Shown: positions 1 through 9,591, numbered from the stretch's first letter. The stretch is 64,000 bases of DNA from an uncultured bacterium (GCA_903919715.1 CAIXJC010000012.1:62001-126000); one strand, 5' to 3'. Made by a program: numbers and translations. The notes: generated by a model from the sequence alone, not told the origin.

Positions 1-296
1 TAGAACGGAAGGTGCTGCGAAAATGTTGTAACAGCGTCGGCGGCGATGACGCCTGCGATCAACAGTCCGCAAAGAACGACGCCCAAGACGGTCGTCGCAG
101 CAAGCCATAATGGAGCACCTTTTCGCTGAAGCCCCATGATTGGGGGGAGCGCAACGGTTGAAATGAACAGTGCGGCGAGTGCGGGCACAAGGATGATCGC
201 AGCAGTGCGCAATCCTGCACAGACAATCACGAATGCGGCAGAGACGACGAGAATATTCGCCCCTTGCCCCAAACGGGATGCGGTGTTGTCGGTCAA
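1..296 (-). CDS. AI-2E family transporter, N-terminal part (cut by window edge)
   Basis: Polytopic inner-membrane permease of the AI-2E/PurR-regulated permease family; these proteins export small molecules or ions, and the substrate cannot be told from the sequence. About 98 codons are visible, beginning at a TTG that overlaps the stop codon of the upstream DUF1080 gene (TTGA) and is preceded by AGGAG with 5-base spacing, which is why I chose this start. The fragment shows a short polar start, a first pair of hydrophobic segments (about residues 14-48), a polar turn with the family-typical LQRKGAP region, then another hydrophobic helix (about 58-80). The rest of the gene lies beyond base 1. 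The overlap suggests co-translation with the secreted DUF1080 protein. Family assignment is from the N-terminal pattern only. Confidence 0.7.
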   Translation of the reverse strand, partial: MTDNTASRLGQGANILVVSAAFVIVCAGLRTAAIILVPALAALFISTVALPPIMGLQRKGAPLWLAATTVLGVVLCGLLIAGVIAADAVTTFSQHLPF

Positions 297-973
297 TCCA
301 ACTCCTGAATTCGAATGTTGGCGAATGAAACTTTGTCGCCGTGCCCCAGAAATCCAATGCGCCCACTCTGTCGGCGAAGGCCTGGATGATCTTTTCCGTC
401 GATCGTCCCTTCGGTCGCAGGTTTTTCAATGTCTGCATCCACGATCTTGTGACCATTCAGTATCACTTCAATGTGCGATCCATTCGCGATGATTTCCTCT
501 GAATTCCATTCTCCGACAGGCTTGAGGTGCTCGCGTTGGGCTGGGACGACGCCGTAGATCGAACCGTGAAATTGCCATGGCTTCAGATTGGCGTACTTGG
601 GATCCGAGTTGTCGAGCACTTGAATCTCCATCCCAACGTAGGCCGGATCGCCTTCTTCTGGTGTTCGAACCCCGATGCCGTTGTTCGCTCCTGGTGTGAG
701 TTGAAAATCAAACTTCAGATGAAAGTCTGCATAGTTCTTTGCTGTCAGCAAGTTTGTTCCATTTGGAAGGCAGGTGATTGCACTGTTTTCAACGGCATAG
801 CCCTTGGTATCGCCAGTCCATCCACTGAGAGTCTTGCCATCAAAGATCGATACAAACCCTTTTTCTACAACGACGGTGGGTGGAGCCGCAATGGTTGGTG
901 CAGGAACTGGAACTGGCGCAGCTTGTCCCATCGCAGCGGCAAGCGCGAGCGTTGAAAAGATAGGGGTTGTCAT
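293..973 (-). CDS. Secreted DUF1080 (3-keto-disaccharide hydrolase family) protein
   Basis: 226 residues: a signal peptide (about 1-19, with an Ala-rich core), a Pro/Val-rich spacer, then one concanavalin-like DUF1080 domain (about 36-225). Family signs are FDGKTLSGW at the start of the domain, the central NNGIGVRTP and EIQVLDN segments, GEWNSEEI, and the terminal FANIRIQEL strand. The Pfam family is now named 3-keto-disaccharide hydrolase because characterised members cleave 3-keto-glycosides. Its use here is inferred. It is the first of three such proteins in the window (others at 49281 and 52802). It diverges from a secreted GSDH-fold protein with only 63 bases between the two starts, so the two may share a control region and act on extracytoplasmic sugars. 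No clear Shine-Dalgarno sequence precedes the ATG. Confidence 0.88.
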   Translation of the reverse strand: MTTPIFSTLALAAAMGQAAPVPVPAPTIAAPPTVVVEKGFVSIFDGKTLSGWTGDTKGYAVENSAITCLPNGTNLLTAKNYADFHLKFDFQLTPGANNGIGVRTPEEGDPAYVGMEIQVLDNSDPKYANLKPWQFHGSIYGVVPAQREHLKPVGEWNSEEIIANGSHIEVILNGHKIVDADIEKPATEGTIDGKDHPGLRRQSGRIGFLGHGDKVSFANIRIQELD

Positions 974-1036
974 GGTTGCAGGATACGCCTACTCGATCGA
1001 GGGAGTGACAGCACGCAAGCGCCTATCCTTCGGTCA

Positions 1037-2314
1037 ATGAATTTCGCAGCCTGCATCGTCTTGTCCTGTGCTTGTGTGAACGCATTCGCATCACTGACTT
1101 CTGTCAGTTCGTTGACTCCCGTGGCTCCCTTGCCAACGATGCCCGTTTCTCAAGCGGTCGCCACGCCGCCATCTGCTGGAGCGGCTGAGCTTGCGATACC
1201 CAAAGTTCAGATGCGCCGAGTTTGGCCGAAACTGAAATTGATTCGGCCCGTGCAAATTGTTGCACGACCAGATCGAGCTGATCGACTTTATGTTGTCGAG
1301 CAAGCTGGGCGCGTGATCGAGATTGATACGGCAGATCCAGACAACGAAGGACGTATTGTTCTGGACATCCGAGAGCCCGTCTTTGACAAGTTCAACGAGC
1401 AAGGACTCTTGTCGCTCGCCTTTCATCCAAAGTTTGCAGAGAATCACTTTGTTTATGTGTGGTACACGGCGCAGAAGAATGAAAAACAGTCGGACCGTGA
1501 AGTGCTTGCACGATTCACGGGAAACGATGATGGAACAATCGATCCCTCATCACAGTTGATTCTTTTAGAAATCCCGGATCCAGCATGGAATCACAACGGA
1601 GGAACAGTTCTCTTTGGACCAGACGGTTTTCTGTATGTATCGACTGGCGATGGTGGCGCTGGCAACGATCCATGGGGCAATGGTCAGAACACGAATTCAC
1701 TTCTCGCCGCAGTGCTCCGCCTCGATGTCGATCATCCGCCCGAAGGGAAAATGTATGGCATCCCATCCGACAATCCTTTCGCGGGAAAAGCGAGCTCGGC
1801 TCCAGAGATATTTGCGTACGGCCTTCGAAATGTCTGGCGAATGTCCTTCGATCGAAAAACTGGCGAACTCTATGCAGGTGATGTTGGACAGAACGCATGG
1901 GAAGAAGTTGACATCGTGACCAAGGGAGGCAATTTCGGTTGGCGTTGCCGTGAGGGGTTTCACCCGACCGAAGGCGTGGCTGACCGGAGTAACGCTGATC
2001 CCAAGTTCATCGAACCTATCACCGAATATTCGCACAAGGATGGAGTTTCGGTCACTGGCGGATATGTCTATCGAGGAACTGAAAACCCAGATTTGGTTGG
2101 GGTTTATTTGTATGCCGACTATGGCGTTGGAACAATGTGGGGGCTTCGAACCGCCGGCGGAAAGGTCACCGCTGGGCCAACAGTTGTCGGCGGAAAGCAT
2201 GGTTTTTGCCCGACCAGCTTTGGCGAGATGTCTGACGGAACGCTCTTTGTTTGTGGAACGAGTTCCGGTGCTGATGGGCCAGGGCAGATTTTTCGGCTCT
2301 CGGCGATGAAATGA
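1037..2314 (+). CDS. Secreted PQQ-dependent sugar dehydrogenase-like (GSDH fold) protein
   Basis: 425 residues with a signal peptide (about 1-18) and a low-complexity Pro/Ser/Thr stretch, followed by a six-bladed GSDH beta-propeller (about 68-422). Family marks include LYVVEQAG, the NHNGG motif around His186 (the general base in soluble glucose dehydrogenase), the FLYVSTGDGG calcium/PQQ loop region, GLRNVWRMSFD and NFGWRCREG. These proteins oxidise aldoses or related carbonyls in the periplasm, usually with PQQ. Many planctomycete homologues have no known substrate. It starts back to back with the DUF1080 gene at 293-973. The fold is certain; cofactor use and substrate are inferred. Confidence 0.88.
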   Translation: MNFAACIVLSCACVNAFASLTSVSSLTPVAPLPTMPVSQAVATPPSAGAAELAIPKVQMRRVWPKLKLIRPVQIVARPDRADRLYVVEQAGRVIEIDTADPDNEGRIVLDIREPVFDKFNEQGLLSLAFHPKFAENHFVYVWYTAQKNEKQSDREVLARFTGNDDGTIDPSSQLILLEIPDPAWNHNGGTVLFGPDGFLYVSTGDGGAGNDPWGNGQNTNSLLAAVLRLDVDHPPEGKMYGIPSDNPFAGKASSAPEIFAYGLRNVWRMSFDRKTGELYAGDVGQNAWEEVDIVTKGGNFGWRCREGFHPTEGVADRSNADPKFIEPITEYSHKDGVSVTGGYVYRGTENPDLVGVYLYADYGVGTMWGLRTAGGKVTAGPTVVGGKHGFCPTSFGEMSDGTLFVCGTSSGADGPGQIFRLSAMK

Positions 2315-2485
2315 CATCAATTATTGGCGAAAACTGTCCCCTATTGGTTTGAATGCGGCAAATCGGATGAGAAAGTAGAGCGCTGGTTTGGCTCGTCGGA
2401 CTATTCTGTCCGCTCATCATTATTTTCTTCCAGAAGCGTCAGAACCGAATCGATAGCCGAATCAATTACCGAAAGAACTACTGAA

Positions 2486-4330
2486 ATGATCCAATCCCCA
2501 CATCGCATCTTTGTGTTACCCGCAACATTCATGTTGACCGTCTCGTTGTTCGGCGCCGCTGCATTTGCTTTCCAAGGTGCGCCACAGGGACAGCCGACTA
2601 CGAAGCCAGCAGCTACGAAGGCGACAGCGCCAAAGGCTCAAGATCCCCAACCTGCGCAAGGTGCACGCCAAGGTGGCCAAGGTGGCCAAGGTGGACGCGG
2701 AGGAATGGGATTTGGTGGCGGCGGAGGTGGCGGCGGCGGTGGTGGTGGTCGTGGAATGGGTGGGTTCACTCAACTTATGAATCGATACAAGGCGGACTTC
2801 TTGCGCCGAGATGTTCCGCTCTTTAAGGAACAACTCCACTTCGACGAAGGTCAAATGGTGATCGTCGAAACTTTAGTGAATGATTACGACCTTGCATTCA
2901 ATCCTGCGGCTGAGGCATCCCAGCAGAAGATTCAAGAGGCTGGAATGCGAATGTTCCAAAGCTTCATGGGCGGCGACATGCGCGAAAAGATGCGCACGAT
3001 GCGCGACACCATGCAGCAAGATATTGAGCAGATGGAAGTGGAAAATGGCGGACCTTTGACTGAAGAAGCACGCCAAAAATTCTTCTCCGACCGTATGACG
3101 AAAATGGGCGATGAAATGGCCGCGGAACGCAAGGCGACTGGAGCCGATCGCGAGACGAAGGCAGTGATGGAGGAGATCGTCGCAGAAGTCAATCATTGGT
3201 CTGCGGAAAAAGCCGCACTGAAGAAGGTCGTTATCGGAGGCATTGAAGCGACTCTTGGCGACAACCAAGCGGCAAATTGGGCGAAATTCCAGCGATTTCT
3301 TCGCCGAGAAAAGTCCATGGACAATGCAATTCTCTCGGGTGAGGCGACCAACTTGTTCGTGGTCATGGACGAAGCAGGAGTATCGCAGACATCGATCGAT
3401 GGATCTGCGAAGACCCTTGATGACTACGAACTTCAACTCGACAACTCACTTGTTGCGCGCGATGATTACATCGATCAGAGCGATCCAAAGTTGATGCGAA
3501 CAGTGCTCGACGGCGACATCACTGCCGCGAAGGCGATTGCTGAACGGCAGATCGCCCTGCGCAAAGCGGTCCGTGAAGTCAACGATCAATTTCGCACCAT
3601 GATTGTCGGTGCGATGCCGGCAGAAGATGGGGCGAAGTTCAATCAGGCAGCATTGGCTGCTGCATTCCGTCGTATCTTTCGTCAGACACGAACAACGGAA
3701 ATGTTCACGAAGGCACTCGAATTGACAGACCTCACAGCAGAAGCTCGAACAGCCGTCTCTGCATTGCAGGTGGCATACTTCAGCGAACTGGCAGGTATGA
3801 ATGACCGACTGGTGGCGGCAACTCGTAAAGAGGAGCCACAACAGAAATTGGAAGAATCAGAACGCATGATCGGCATGATGTCTGGAACTGTTTCGCCGAT
3901 GGCAATGATGGGCCGACAATTCGGCCAGAACAACGCAGCGGACCCCGTTGGAAAATTGATGGATGAGCGTGGCGTTATGGGGACGCGGTACATGGATCAA
4001 TTGAAGGGACTTCTTACGCCACCGCAGCAAGAACTTATGCCAAAGGGCCGCGATGGTGGTCGCAACGCTGGAGCATTCGGAACTGGAAAGATCTCAGATC
4101 TTCCAGAGCAATTCCAAGACGCAGCGAAGAAGGCGGACAAGAATAAAGACGGAACGATCGACGAAGATGAACGCACTGAGATGTTCCGCGCAATGCGTGG
4201 CGGTCAAGGTGGTGGCGGCGGTCAGGGTGGTGGTGGTCAAGGCGGCGGTGGCGGACGCGGCGGTCAGGGCGGCGGTGGCGGTGGACGTGGTGGTCAAGGT
4301 GGCCAACCTGCCGGTGGACCTGCGAACTAA
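2486..4330 (+). CDS. Secreted Gly-rich protein with C-terminal EF-hand
   Basis: About 614 residues when started at the ATG at 2486, which gives a clean signal peptide ending near AAAFA. The same frame opens 162 bases earlier, but that part does not look like protein. After the signal come a Gln/Pro/Lys segment and a first poly-Gly/Arg tract. A long helical, charge-rich middle follows (about 95-540), with Met-rich stretches and no recognised enzyme motif. Near the C-terminus a single EF-hand loop DKNKDGTIDEDE has all the usual oxygen ligands, and the protein ends in a second Gly/Gln/Arg-rich tail of about 45 residues. The function is unknown. The ends suggest calcium binding and surface or nucleic-acid contacts. 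A strong terminator follows directly. Confidence 0.72.
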   Translation: MIQSPHRIFVLPATFMLTVSLFGAAAFAFQGAPQGQPTTKPAATKATAPKAQDPQPAQGARQGGQGGQGGRGGMGFGGGGGGGGGGGGRGMGGFTQLMNRYKADFLRRDVPLFKEQLHFDEGQMVIVETLVNDYDLAFNPAAEASQQKIQEAGMRMFQSFMGGDMREKMRTMRDTMQQDIEQMEVENGGPLTEEARQKFFSDRMTKMGDEMAAERKATGADRETKAVMEEIVAEVNHWSAEKAALKKVVIGGIEATLGDNQAANWAKFQRFLRREKSMDNAILSGEATNLFVVMDEAGVSQTSIDGSAKTLDDYELQLDNSLVARDDYIDQSDPKLMRTVLDGDITAAKAIAERQIALRKAVREVNDQFRTMIVGAMPAEDGAKFNQAALAAAFRRIFRQTRTTEMFTKALELTDLTAEARTAVSALQVAYFSELAGMNDRLVAATRKEEPQQKLEESERMIGMMSGTVSPMAMMGRQFGQNNAADPVGKLMDERGVMGTRYMDQLKGLLTPPQQELMPKGRDGGRNAGAFGTGKISDLPEQFQDAAKKADKNKDGTIDEDERTEMFRAMRGGQGGGGGQGGGGQGGGGGRGGQGGGGGGRGGQGGQPAGGPAN

Positions 4331-4353
4331 AGGCTCGCCTCAATTGGATTTTT

Positions 4354-4390
4354 AATTGCCGCTCCGCGCGAAACGCTGGGAGCGGCAATT
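4354..4390 (+). terminator. Rho-independent terminator
   Basis: A 12-bp perfect stem (AATTGCCGCTCC with GGAGCGGCAATT), a 13-base loop and a following run of T. It lies 23 bases after the stop of the EF-hand protein gene and ends that transcript. In the other orientation the stem is not followed by T, so it should not act for the minus-strand gene at 4416. Confidence 0.88.
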
Positions 4391-4415
4391 TTTTTATTCG
4401 CAAACGATGGGCGAA

Positions 4416-5300
4416 TCACTTTCGCGATGGCGCGACGGTCAACTCGATTCGTGCAGGTTTCACCGTGGAAAAAGCAGGAACGCTTTCCTGTACGAGAACG
4501 CCTGCTGCGATCACTGATCCCTTGCCGATGATCGTTGCTCCACCCAAGATCGTTGCGTTGGCATAGACCGTGACATTGTCTTTTAGCGTTGGATGGCGCT
4601 TCGAACCCCGTTTCAGCGAACCATCGGCAAGACGATCGAAGCGACGAGCGCCGAGGGTCACGCCTTGATACACCGTGCAATTTCGTCCGATGACCGCAGT
4701 CTCGCCGATCACAACGCTTGTTCCGTGATCAATAAAAAAGCCAGGGCCAATTGTTGCGCCTGGATGGATATCAATTCCAGTCGAGTCATGTGCTGATTCT
4801 GCGAGCATGCGAGGAATCAGCGGAACATTGAGCTCACTCAATTCGTGTGCGATGCGATGAATGCACAGCGCACGAATGCCGGGATAGCACAATATTATTT
4901 CCGTCAGATTCTTTGCCGCAGGATCTCGTTCGAATGCACCATTGAGATCAGTCAGCAAGATGCGTTGAATCTTGGGCAAAGCGCGAACGAGAGCGAGCAG
5001 GCTTCGGTTTGCGTGAGATCGCGCCGTTCGCTCACTCTGTCCCGAGGCTTGGAATGCCGCAACAATTTCAGGATGCAATAGATCCACCGCATCGTCGAGA
5101 ATCTCCGCGGCAGATTCGCCGAGCGAGCCTCGGACCGCAAAGAGCACGTGGTGCAGTCGGTGAGCAGCCCATGCAATCGCATCGAAATCTGGAAGAATCT
5201 TTCGTGTCCGTGTTTCGCGCGGCGCACCACTGGCCAATGCTTTCGCAGCAATTCGCAGAGCTTTCCCATTTTTCGATTGTTCGTTCAGTTTCGCAGTCAT
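4416..5300 (-). CDS. cysE: Serine O-acetyltransferase
   Basis: 294 residues. Transfers acetyl from acetyl-CoA to L-serine to give O-acetylserine, the first step of cysteine synthesis, in the cytoplasm. The N-terminal half is helical, and CYPGIRALCIHRIAHEL marks the conserved helix before the left-handed beta-helix. The C-terminal half (about 160-285) has hexapeptide repeats with the family motifs HDSTGIDIHPGA and DHGTSVVIGE (catalytic His and Asp/His pairs), then the GVTLGA and KRHPTL segments. The length fits the longer EpsC-type enzymes. A cysteine synthase partner is not nearby. It is transcribed alone and faces the EF-hand protein gene. Confidence 0.93.
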   Translation of the reverse strand: MTAKLNEQSKNGKALRIAAKALASGAPRETRTRKILPDFDAIAWAAHRLHHVLFAVRGSLGESAAEILDDAVDLLHPEIVAAFQASGQSERTARSHANRSLLALVRALPKIQRILLTDLNGAFERDPAAKNLTEIILCYPGIRALCIHRIAHELSELNVPLIPRMLAESAHDSTGIDIHPGATIGPGFFIDHGTSVVIGETAVIGRNCTVYQGVTLGARRFDRLADGSLKRGSKRHPTLKDNVTVYANATILGGATIIGKGSVIAAGVLVQESVPAFSTVKPARIELTVAPSRK

Positions 5301-5357
5301 GTGTTCGCAAGCGTAGTTGCGAAATGTCGGATTTGCAGGTGGCGAAAGGGAAGGGGG

Positions 5358-6281
5358 CTATTCGCGTTCGGCGTTCTCTGTTGAATCACTATCGCGAAGC
5401 GTTATCCCGCGGGTTCTGGCAGTGTCATAAATAGTGGCCAGCAATCCGACAAGTGGGAATCGTCCGCCAAGTGGGCTCGCTCCGAGCCGACGAAGGAGCG
5501 CGTGCGGCGTGTGAGCTGGGAGTGGTCGAGATTCTAAATCATGAAGCCGTCTTCCAGGTCTCCAAAAGTCGTGGAGCAAATTTTCAATCGGAGTCACCAA
5601 CGCTTGATCTGTTGCAGCTGGTGGAATCGGATGCGCCTGATTTTCGCCACGCGTCGAGAGAGTTCGCTTTTCATGAATGCGTTCAAGCACTCGAGCCACT
5701 GGCATTCCGCGCAACTGGAAGAGCAGGAGAGGCTCGTCTTCTAAGCGTTCGGCCAAGATGTGCATCATGGAGACCACATGCTTACAAGGTTGAGCTCCAC
5801 CGCAAGTGCATTTGAGAATCGGATCAGAAGTTGCCTTTGATCCAGGCTTGATTGGGACGAGTGGCGTGCGAATGCCAAGAGTTTCGATGAGCGCAGCAAC
5901 CGCGGGTGGAAGTTCTCCAATCAGGAATCTCGCTGCGAAAACCGCTTCGGAGCAGAGTGCTGCAATGATTTGATCCCACTCTTCTGGAGTCCATGTCACG
6001 AAAGCGATTTCTAATTGATATGGCCTCGACGATCGACCTTGTACTGACGAAACGATTTTTCCTGGCGATGCCAAGAGAGTGACCGTTTGCCCAGTCAATG
6101 CATACGAGTGTCCCTCTTCGACAGCCTCGCTGCTCGCAGTGGTCAAGACGGCACGAAAGAGAGGATCTGCTGTCCAGGGGAAATTTTCGATCCCTTGCTT
6201 GCGCTTGAACTTGAATCCACCGATGACTCGACGTGGATTTTCCGGCTGGCGCGGTTTGTTCTGCTCTTGCCACTGCGTCAT
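5358..6281 (-). CDS. SWIM zinc-finger protein, helicase partner
   Basis: 307 residues. The centre carries a SWIM zinc finger, CTCGG followed seven residues later by CKHV (about residues 156-170), a metal-binding motif found with SNF2 ATPases in bacteria. The N-terminus is basic (GGFKFKRKQG) and the flanking parts are mostly helical, with no catalytic motif. Its ATG overlaps the stop of the upstream SNF2 gene by four bases (ATGA), so the two are translationally coupled and probably work together on DNA. This pairing of a SNF2 helicase gene with a SWIM-domain gene recurs in many bacteria. The role in repair or chromosome upkeep is inferred. Confidence 0.82.
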   Translation of the reverse strand: MTQWQEQNKPRQPENPRRVIGGFKFKRKQGIENFPWTADPLFRAVLTTASSEAVEEGHSYALTGQTVTLLASPGKIVSSVQGRSSRPYQLEIAFVTWTPEEWDQIIAALCSEAVFAARFLIGELPPAVAALIETLGIRTPLVPIKPGSKATSDPILKCTCGGAQPCKHVVSMMHILAERLEDEPLLLFQLRGMPVARVLERIHEKRTLSTRGENQAHPIPPAATDQALVTPIENLLHDFWRPGRRLHDLESRPLPAHTPHALLRRLGASPLGGRFPLVGLLATIYDTARTRGITLRDSDSTENAERE

Positions 6282-9200
6282 TCGCCACCCTCCAATCCAG
6301 ATCGGCGAAGCGTGAGCATGTCCCGAAGTTGCCCCGTCGACAATTCAGTCAGCCACGCATCGCCAGCGCCGATGATGTTTGTCGCCAATTCTGTTTTCTG
6401 TTCGATCATTTGATCGATGCGTTCCTCGATACTTCCCGTGCAAACATACTTGTGGACATTGACGGTTCGCGTTTGACCGATTCGAAACGCTCGATCAGTC
6501 GCCTGATTTTCAACGGCGGGGTTCCACCAGCGATCGAAGTGAAAGACATGATTCGCAGCGGTAAGGTTGAGTCCGACGCCTCCAGCCTTCAGGCTGAGCA
6601 CGAAAATAGGGGTTGTTCCGTCACCTTTTTGAAAGCGTTCAACCAATGCATCTCGCTTGGCTTGTGGCGTTCCGCCATGCAGGAAGAGTGGTTCGACATC
6701 CAAGACTTGTCGGATCATTGCGACAAGGAGGTGGCCCATCTGTCGGTACTGCGTGAAGATCAGTGCGCAATCGCCGGCGGCGAGAAGTTCCTCAAGCATC
6801 TCCATCAGTCGCTGCGTTTTACCGCTTCGTGCTGGGAGCAATGACGATGGTGGAAGGATCAGCGATGGATCTCCGCTCGTTTCGCTTTCGGAATCTTCCG
6901 TGATTTCCACGGGCTCAATCGCCGCTCCCTTTTTCTTGCTTGATACTCCGTTTGGCCGAGCAGCGATTCCTTCGCCAAGATAATGAGCAGGATGATTGCA
7001 AATCTGTTTCAGCTTGACGAGTGCGCTGAGAACAAGTCCACGTCGCCGAATGCCGTCAGTCTGATCGACCTTCTGAAGCATGTCGGCAACAACCTCGTCA
7101 TAGAGGCGCATTTGTTCGTCGGTGAGGACAATATGTTGGCGGCTTTCAACCAATGGCGGAAGATCACTGATGACTTTCAAGTCGGTCTTGAGTCGGCGAA
7201 GAATGAATGGACGAACGAGGGAGCGCAGTCGTTCGGCAGTCTTCTGATCGCGGTTTCTCTCGATCGGTGCCGCGAATCGGCGTCTGAAATCCTGATTTGT
7301 TCCGAGATACCCTGGGCAGCAGAATTCCAAGATCGACCAAAGTTCGGCGAGACGATTTTCGACGGGAGTTCCCGTGAGCGCAATTCGTGATTGGGTGTTG
7401 ATCGAGCGAATCGCAGCAGTCTGTTTCGTCGGCGGATTTTTGATGTACTGCGCTTCATCAAGGACAACGCGCCGCCACTGGACCGTCTGCAGAGTTTCTT
7501 TATCGCGAACAACGATTGCGTAGGTCGTCAGAACGACATCGTGTTCTTGTGCGATCTGCGTGAATCGTTCGCCCGCAGGTCGATCAAGTCCGTGTTGAAT
7601 ATGGACTTTCAGTTCAGGGGCGAAGCGCATGAGTTCGCGTTTCCAGTTTCCCATGACTGACATCGGCGTGACAAGAAGCGATGGTCCGATTTGCGCTGCG
7701 CCGATTTTGGATCGTTCGTGTTGCAGCAGTGCGATCAATTGAATCGTCTTGCCCAATCCCATGTCGTCGGCAAGGCAAGCACCCAATCCGAGTCGGTCGA
7801 GGAACACGAGCCAACTGAGACCAGACAATTGATACGGTCGCAGAACTCCGCGGAAAGCTTTCGGCGGACCGGTCATCTGAAAGCTTTCGCTGGCATCGTT
7901 GCCGGAAAGCAATTGTCGGACCCATCCTGTCGCTTGAACTCCGCTGACGGGTAGCGCTTCTGGCGGTCCATCAATTCCATTCGCCATACGAAGTGCTTCG
8001 ACAAGAGTCATCGTTCCGCCAGGATGACTCTTCAAGAACTTGAGTGCAGAATCGATGTCTTCGGGGCGAAGGTCAACCCATTGTCCGCCAACGCGAACCA
8101 GTGGCGTCCCCTTTTGCGCCAGTTTCTCAAGCATTTCAATTGAAACGCTTTGAGATCCAAGTGCAACTTGCCAGCGATAGCCGACCAGCGATTGCAGTCC
8201 AAGTCCGAGTGAACCATTTGACCCACCAACTGCATCGCCTGCGGTGGGCGGTTCCTCAGGCGAATCAATCAGCAGGTTCGCATTGATGCGGCTCGCAGAT
8301 TCGCCCCACCACTCTGGAACTTCCACGAAGAATCCAGCCTCGAGCAAGATCGGGCGCAAGTCGCGCATGAACTGATAGACCTGCTTCGTATTGAGATCGA
8401 TTCCTGAAGGAGTCTCATCTTCGAGAGCATCGTCGAGTTCAGGCCAGATGCGACTCGCACGTGCCAATTCTTTCAGCAACATCTCGGACAACTCTTCGTT
8501 GCGAACGGAATTCGCATTCGCTCGCTTTCCGCTTGGTCGATCAAAGAGTGATTGGGCATCGATGACTGTTTCTGGTGCATCGGGATCCACCAATCCAAAT
8601 CCGACATGCCATACCGAATCGATGCCGTCGTCTGCGCCATCGAGGTCCGGCTCCGAAACTTCGAATCGCAAACGCATGCCCGTGGTCACGCGAGCTTCGT
8701 CGAGCACGCTCAACCAACCGCGCGTGTCGCGGAGTACGTCGAACGGACTTCGCCTTCCGACCTTGATCGAATTCTTGATACCCAACAGTCCTGAAAGCCA
8801 TGCGGCGTGGGAGTCGATCGTTGGGTCAAAGTCCTCGATCGATTCCTCGAAGTTTTCTTCGATGAGCGCTGCCCGAACGATTCCGTCGACGATTGTGCTG
8901 AGAAACGAGTCGACGATCGGCCATGCCTGCCCATCTGTTCCGTCGATCGCACGAGCAGCGGCTGGCATACTCGCGAGCAGGTCAGCCAACTGCGCGTCAG
9001 CATCATTGTCGTTGAGCCAGGGGCGCCACTGTCCAACATATGTTCCATCGCGGCGTTGCAGAACCGTTGGAATGACGCGTTGATCAATCACGGAATTGAT
9101 TGCAAATTGCGTGAGCGCCAACCACCAATGCATCGAGTGAGCCGCAACGAATAAGTCATTTGGAGTTTCCTCCAAGTTGCGCATCTCCAAGAGCAGTCGA

Positions 9201-9559
9201 ATCGTCGAACTTGGTGCGATTCGAAGAGTGGAAACTCGCGTCGGTTCAAGCGTTCGCAATTCTTCATCATGGCTCGCTTGACCTAAGAGTCCTGCAAGGC
9301 GACTTGACGGCAGTGTGACTGATCGGACTGCGGGGTCGCCGGCATGCGAGGGCGCATGAGGCAAGAGCAAGTCGAGATGATCGTCCTTTGCGCCGTTGAG
9401 CGAGCCGATGATCGGCTCGAGTGCGCTGCGAAGATCCTTCGCCGATGTTGCGAATGGATGCGCAGGAGATTCGACGCTTACATTTTCGCGTGCGGACGAT
9501 AGCGATTCACCCCACAGATGCAGGGAACCGTCAGACCAATTTGCATGAACAACGAGCAT
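6278..9559 (-). CDS. SNF2-family DEAD/DEAH-box helicase
   Basis: 1093 residues, a Swi2/Snf2 double-stranded DNA translocase. The first ~560 residues are an acidic, family-specific N-terminal region that ends in a bacterial SNF2 accessory segment. The SNF2 ATPase core follows: Walker A DDMGLGKT near residue 600, DEAQ box (VVLDEAQYIKN) near 700, SALTGTPVEN-type motif III, then the C-terminal helicase lobe (about 925-1060) with FHFDRWWNPAVE, and motif VI QATDRAFRIGQ. It is longer than minimal bacterial RapA-type proteins because of the N-terminal extension. It sits upstream of, and overlaps, the SWIM-domain gene. A tRNA-Lys gene lies just beyond its start. The ATPase assignment is certain; the cellular task is not known. 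Confidence 0.93.
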   Translation of the reverse strand: MLVVHANWSDGSLHLWGESLSSARENVSVESPAHPFATSAKDLRSALEPIIGSLNGAKDDHLDLLLPHAPSHAGDPAVRSVTLPSSRLAGLLGQASHDEELRTLEPTRVSTLRIAPSSTIRLLLEMRNLEETPNDLFVAAHSMHWWLALTQFAINSVIDQRVIPTVLQRRDGTYVGQWRPWLNDNDADAQLADLLASMPAAARAIDGTDGQAWPIVDSFLSTIVDGIVRAALIEENFEESIEDFDPTIDSHAAWLSGLLGIKNSIKVGRRSPFDVLRDTRGWLSVLDEARVTTGMRLRFEVSEPDLDGADDGIDSVWHVGFGLVDPDAPETVIDAQSLFDRPSGKRANANSVRNEELSEMLLKELARASRIWPELDDALEDETPSGIDLNTKQVYQFMRDLRPILLEAGFFVEVPEWWGESASRINANLLIDSPEEPPTAGDAVGGSNGSLGLGLQSLVGYRWQVALGSQSVSIEMLEKLAQKGTPLVRVGGQWVDLRPEDIDSALKFLKSHPGGTMTLVEALRMANGIDGPPEALPVSGVQATGWVRQLLSGNDASESFQMTGPPKAFRGVLRPYQLSGLSWLVFLDRLGLGACLADDMGLGKTIQLIALLQHERSKIGAAQIGPSLLVTPMSVMGNWKRELMRFAPELKVHIQHGLDRPAGERFTQIAQEHDVVLTTYAIVVRDKETLQTVQWRRVVLDEAQYIKNPPTKQTAAIRSINTQSRIALTGTPVENRLAELWSILEFCCPGYLGTNQDFRRRFAAPIERNRDQKTAERLRSLVRPFILRRLKTDLKVISDLPPLVESRQHIVLTDEQMRLYDEVVADMLQKVDQTDGIRRRGLVLSALVKLKQICNHPAHYLGEGIAARPNGVSSKKKGAAIEPVEITEDSESETSGDPSLILPPSSLLPARSGKTQRLMEMLEELLAAGDCALIFTQYRQMGHLLVAMIRQVLDVEPLFLHGGTPQAKRDALVERFQKGDGTTPIFVLSLKAGGVGLNLTAANHVFHFDRWWNPAVENQATDRAFRIGQTRTVNVHKYVCTGSIEERIDQMIEQKTELATNIIGAGDAWLTELSTGQLRDMLTLRRSGLEGGE

Positions 9560-9591
9560 GTGAGATCAATCGTGAACGAAACAGAATCGAA

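Noticed and set aside
2324-2485. Longer N-terminus for the Gly-rich EF-hand protein
   Set aside because: The first 54 codons lack protein-like character and would bury the signal peptide that begins at the ATG at 2486.
8391-9083. 230-codon open frame on the plus strand
   Set aside because: It lies antisense inside the SNF2 gene, is Ser/Arg-rich and has no protein-like features.
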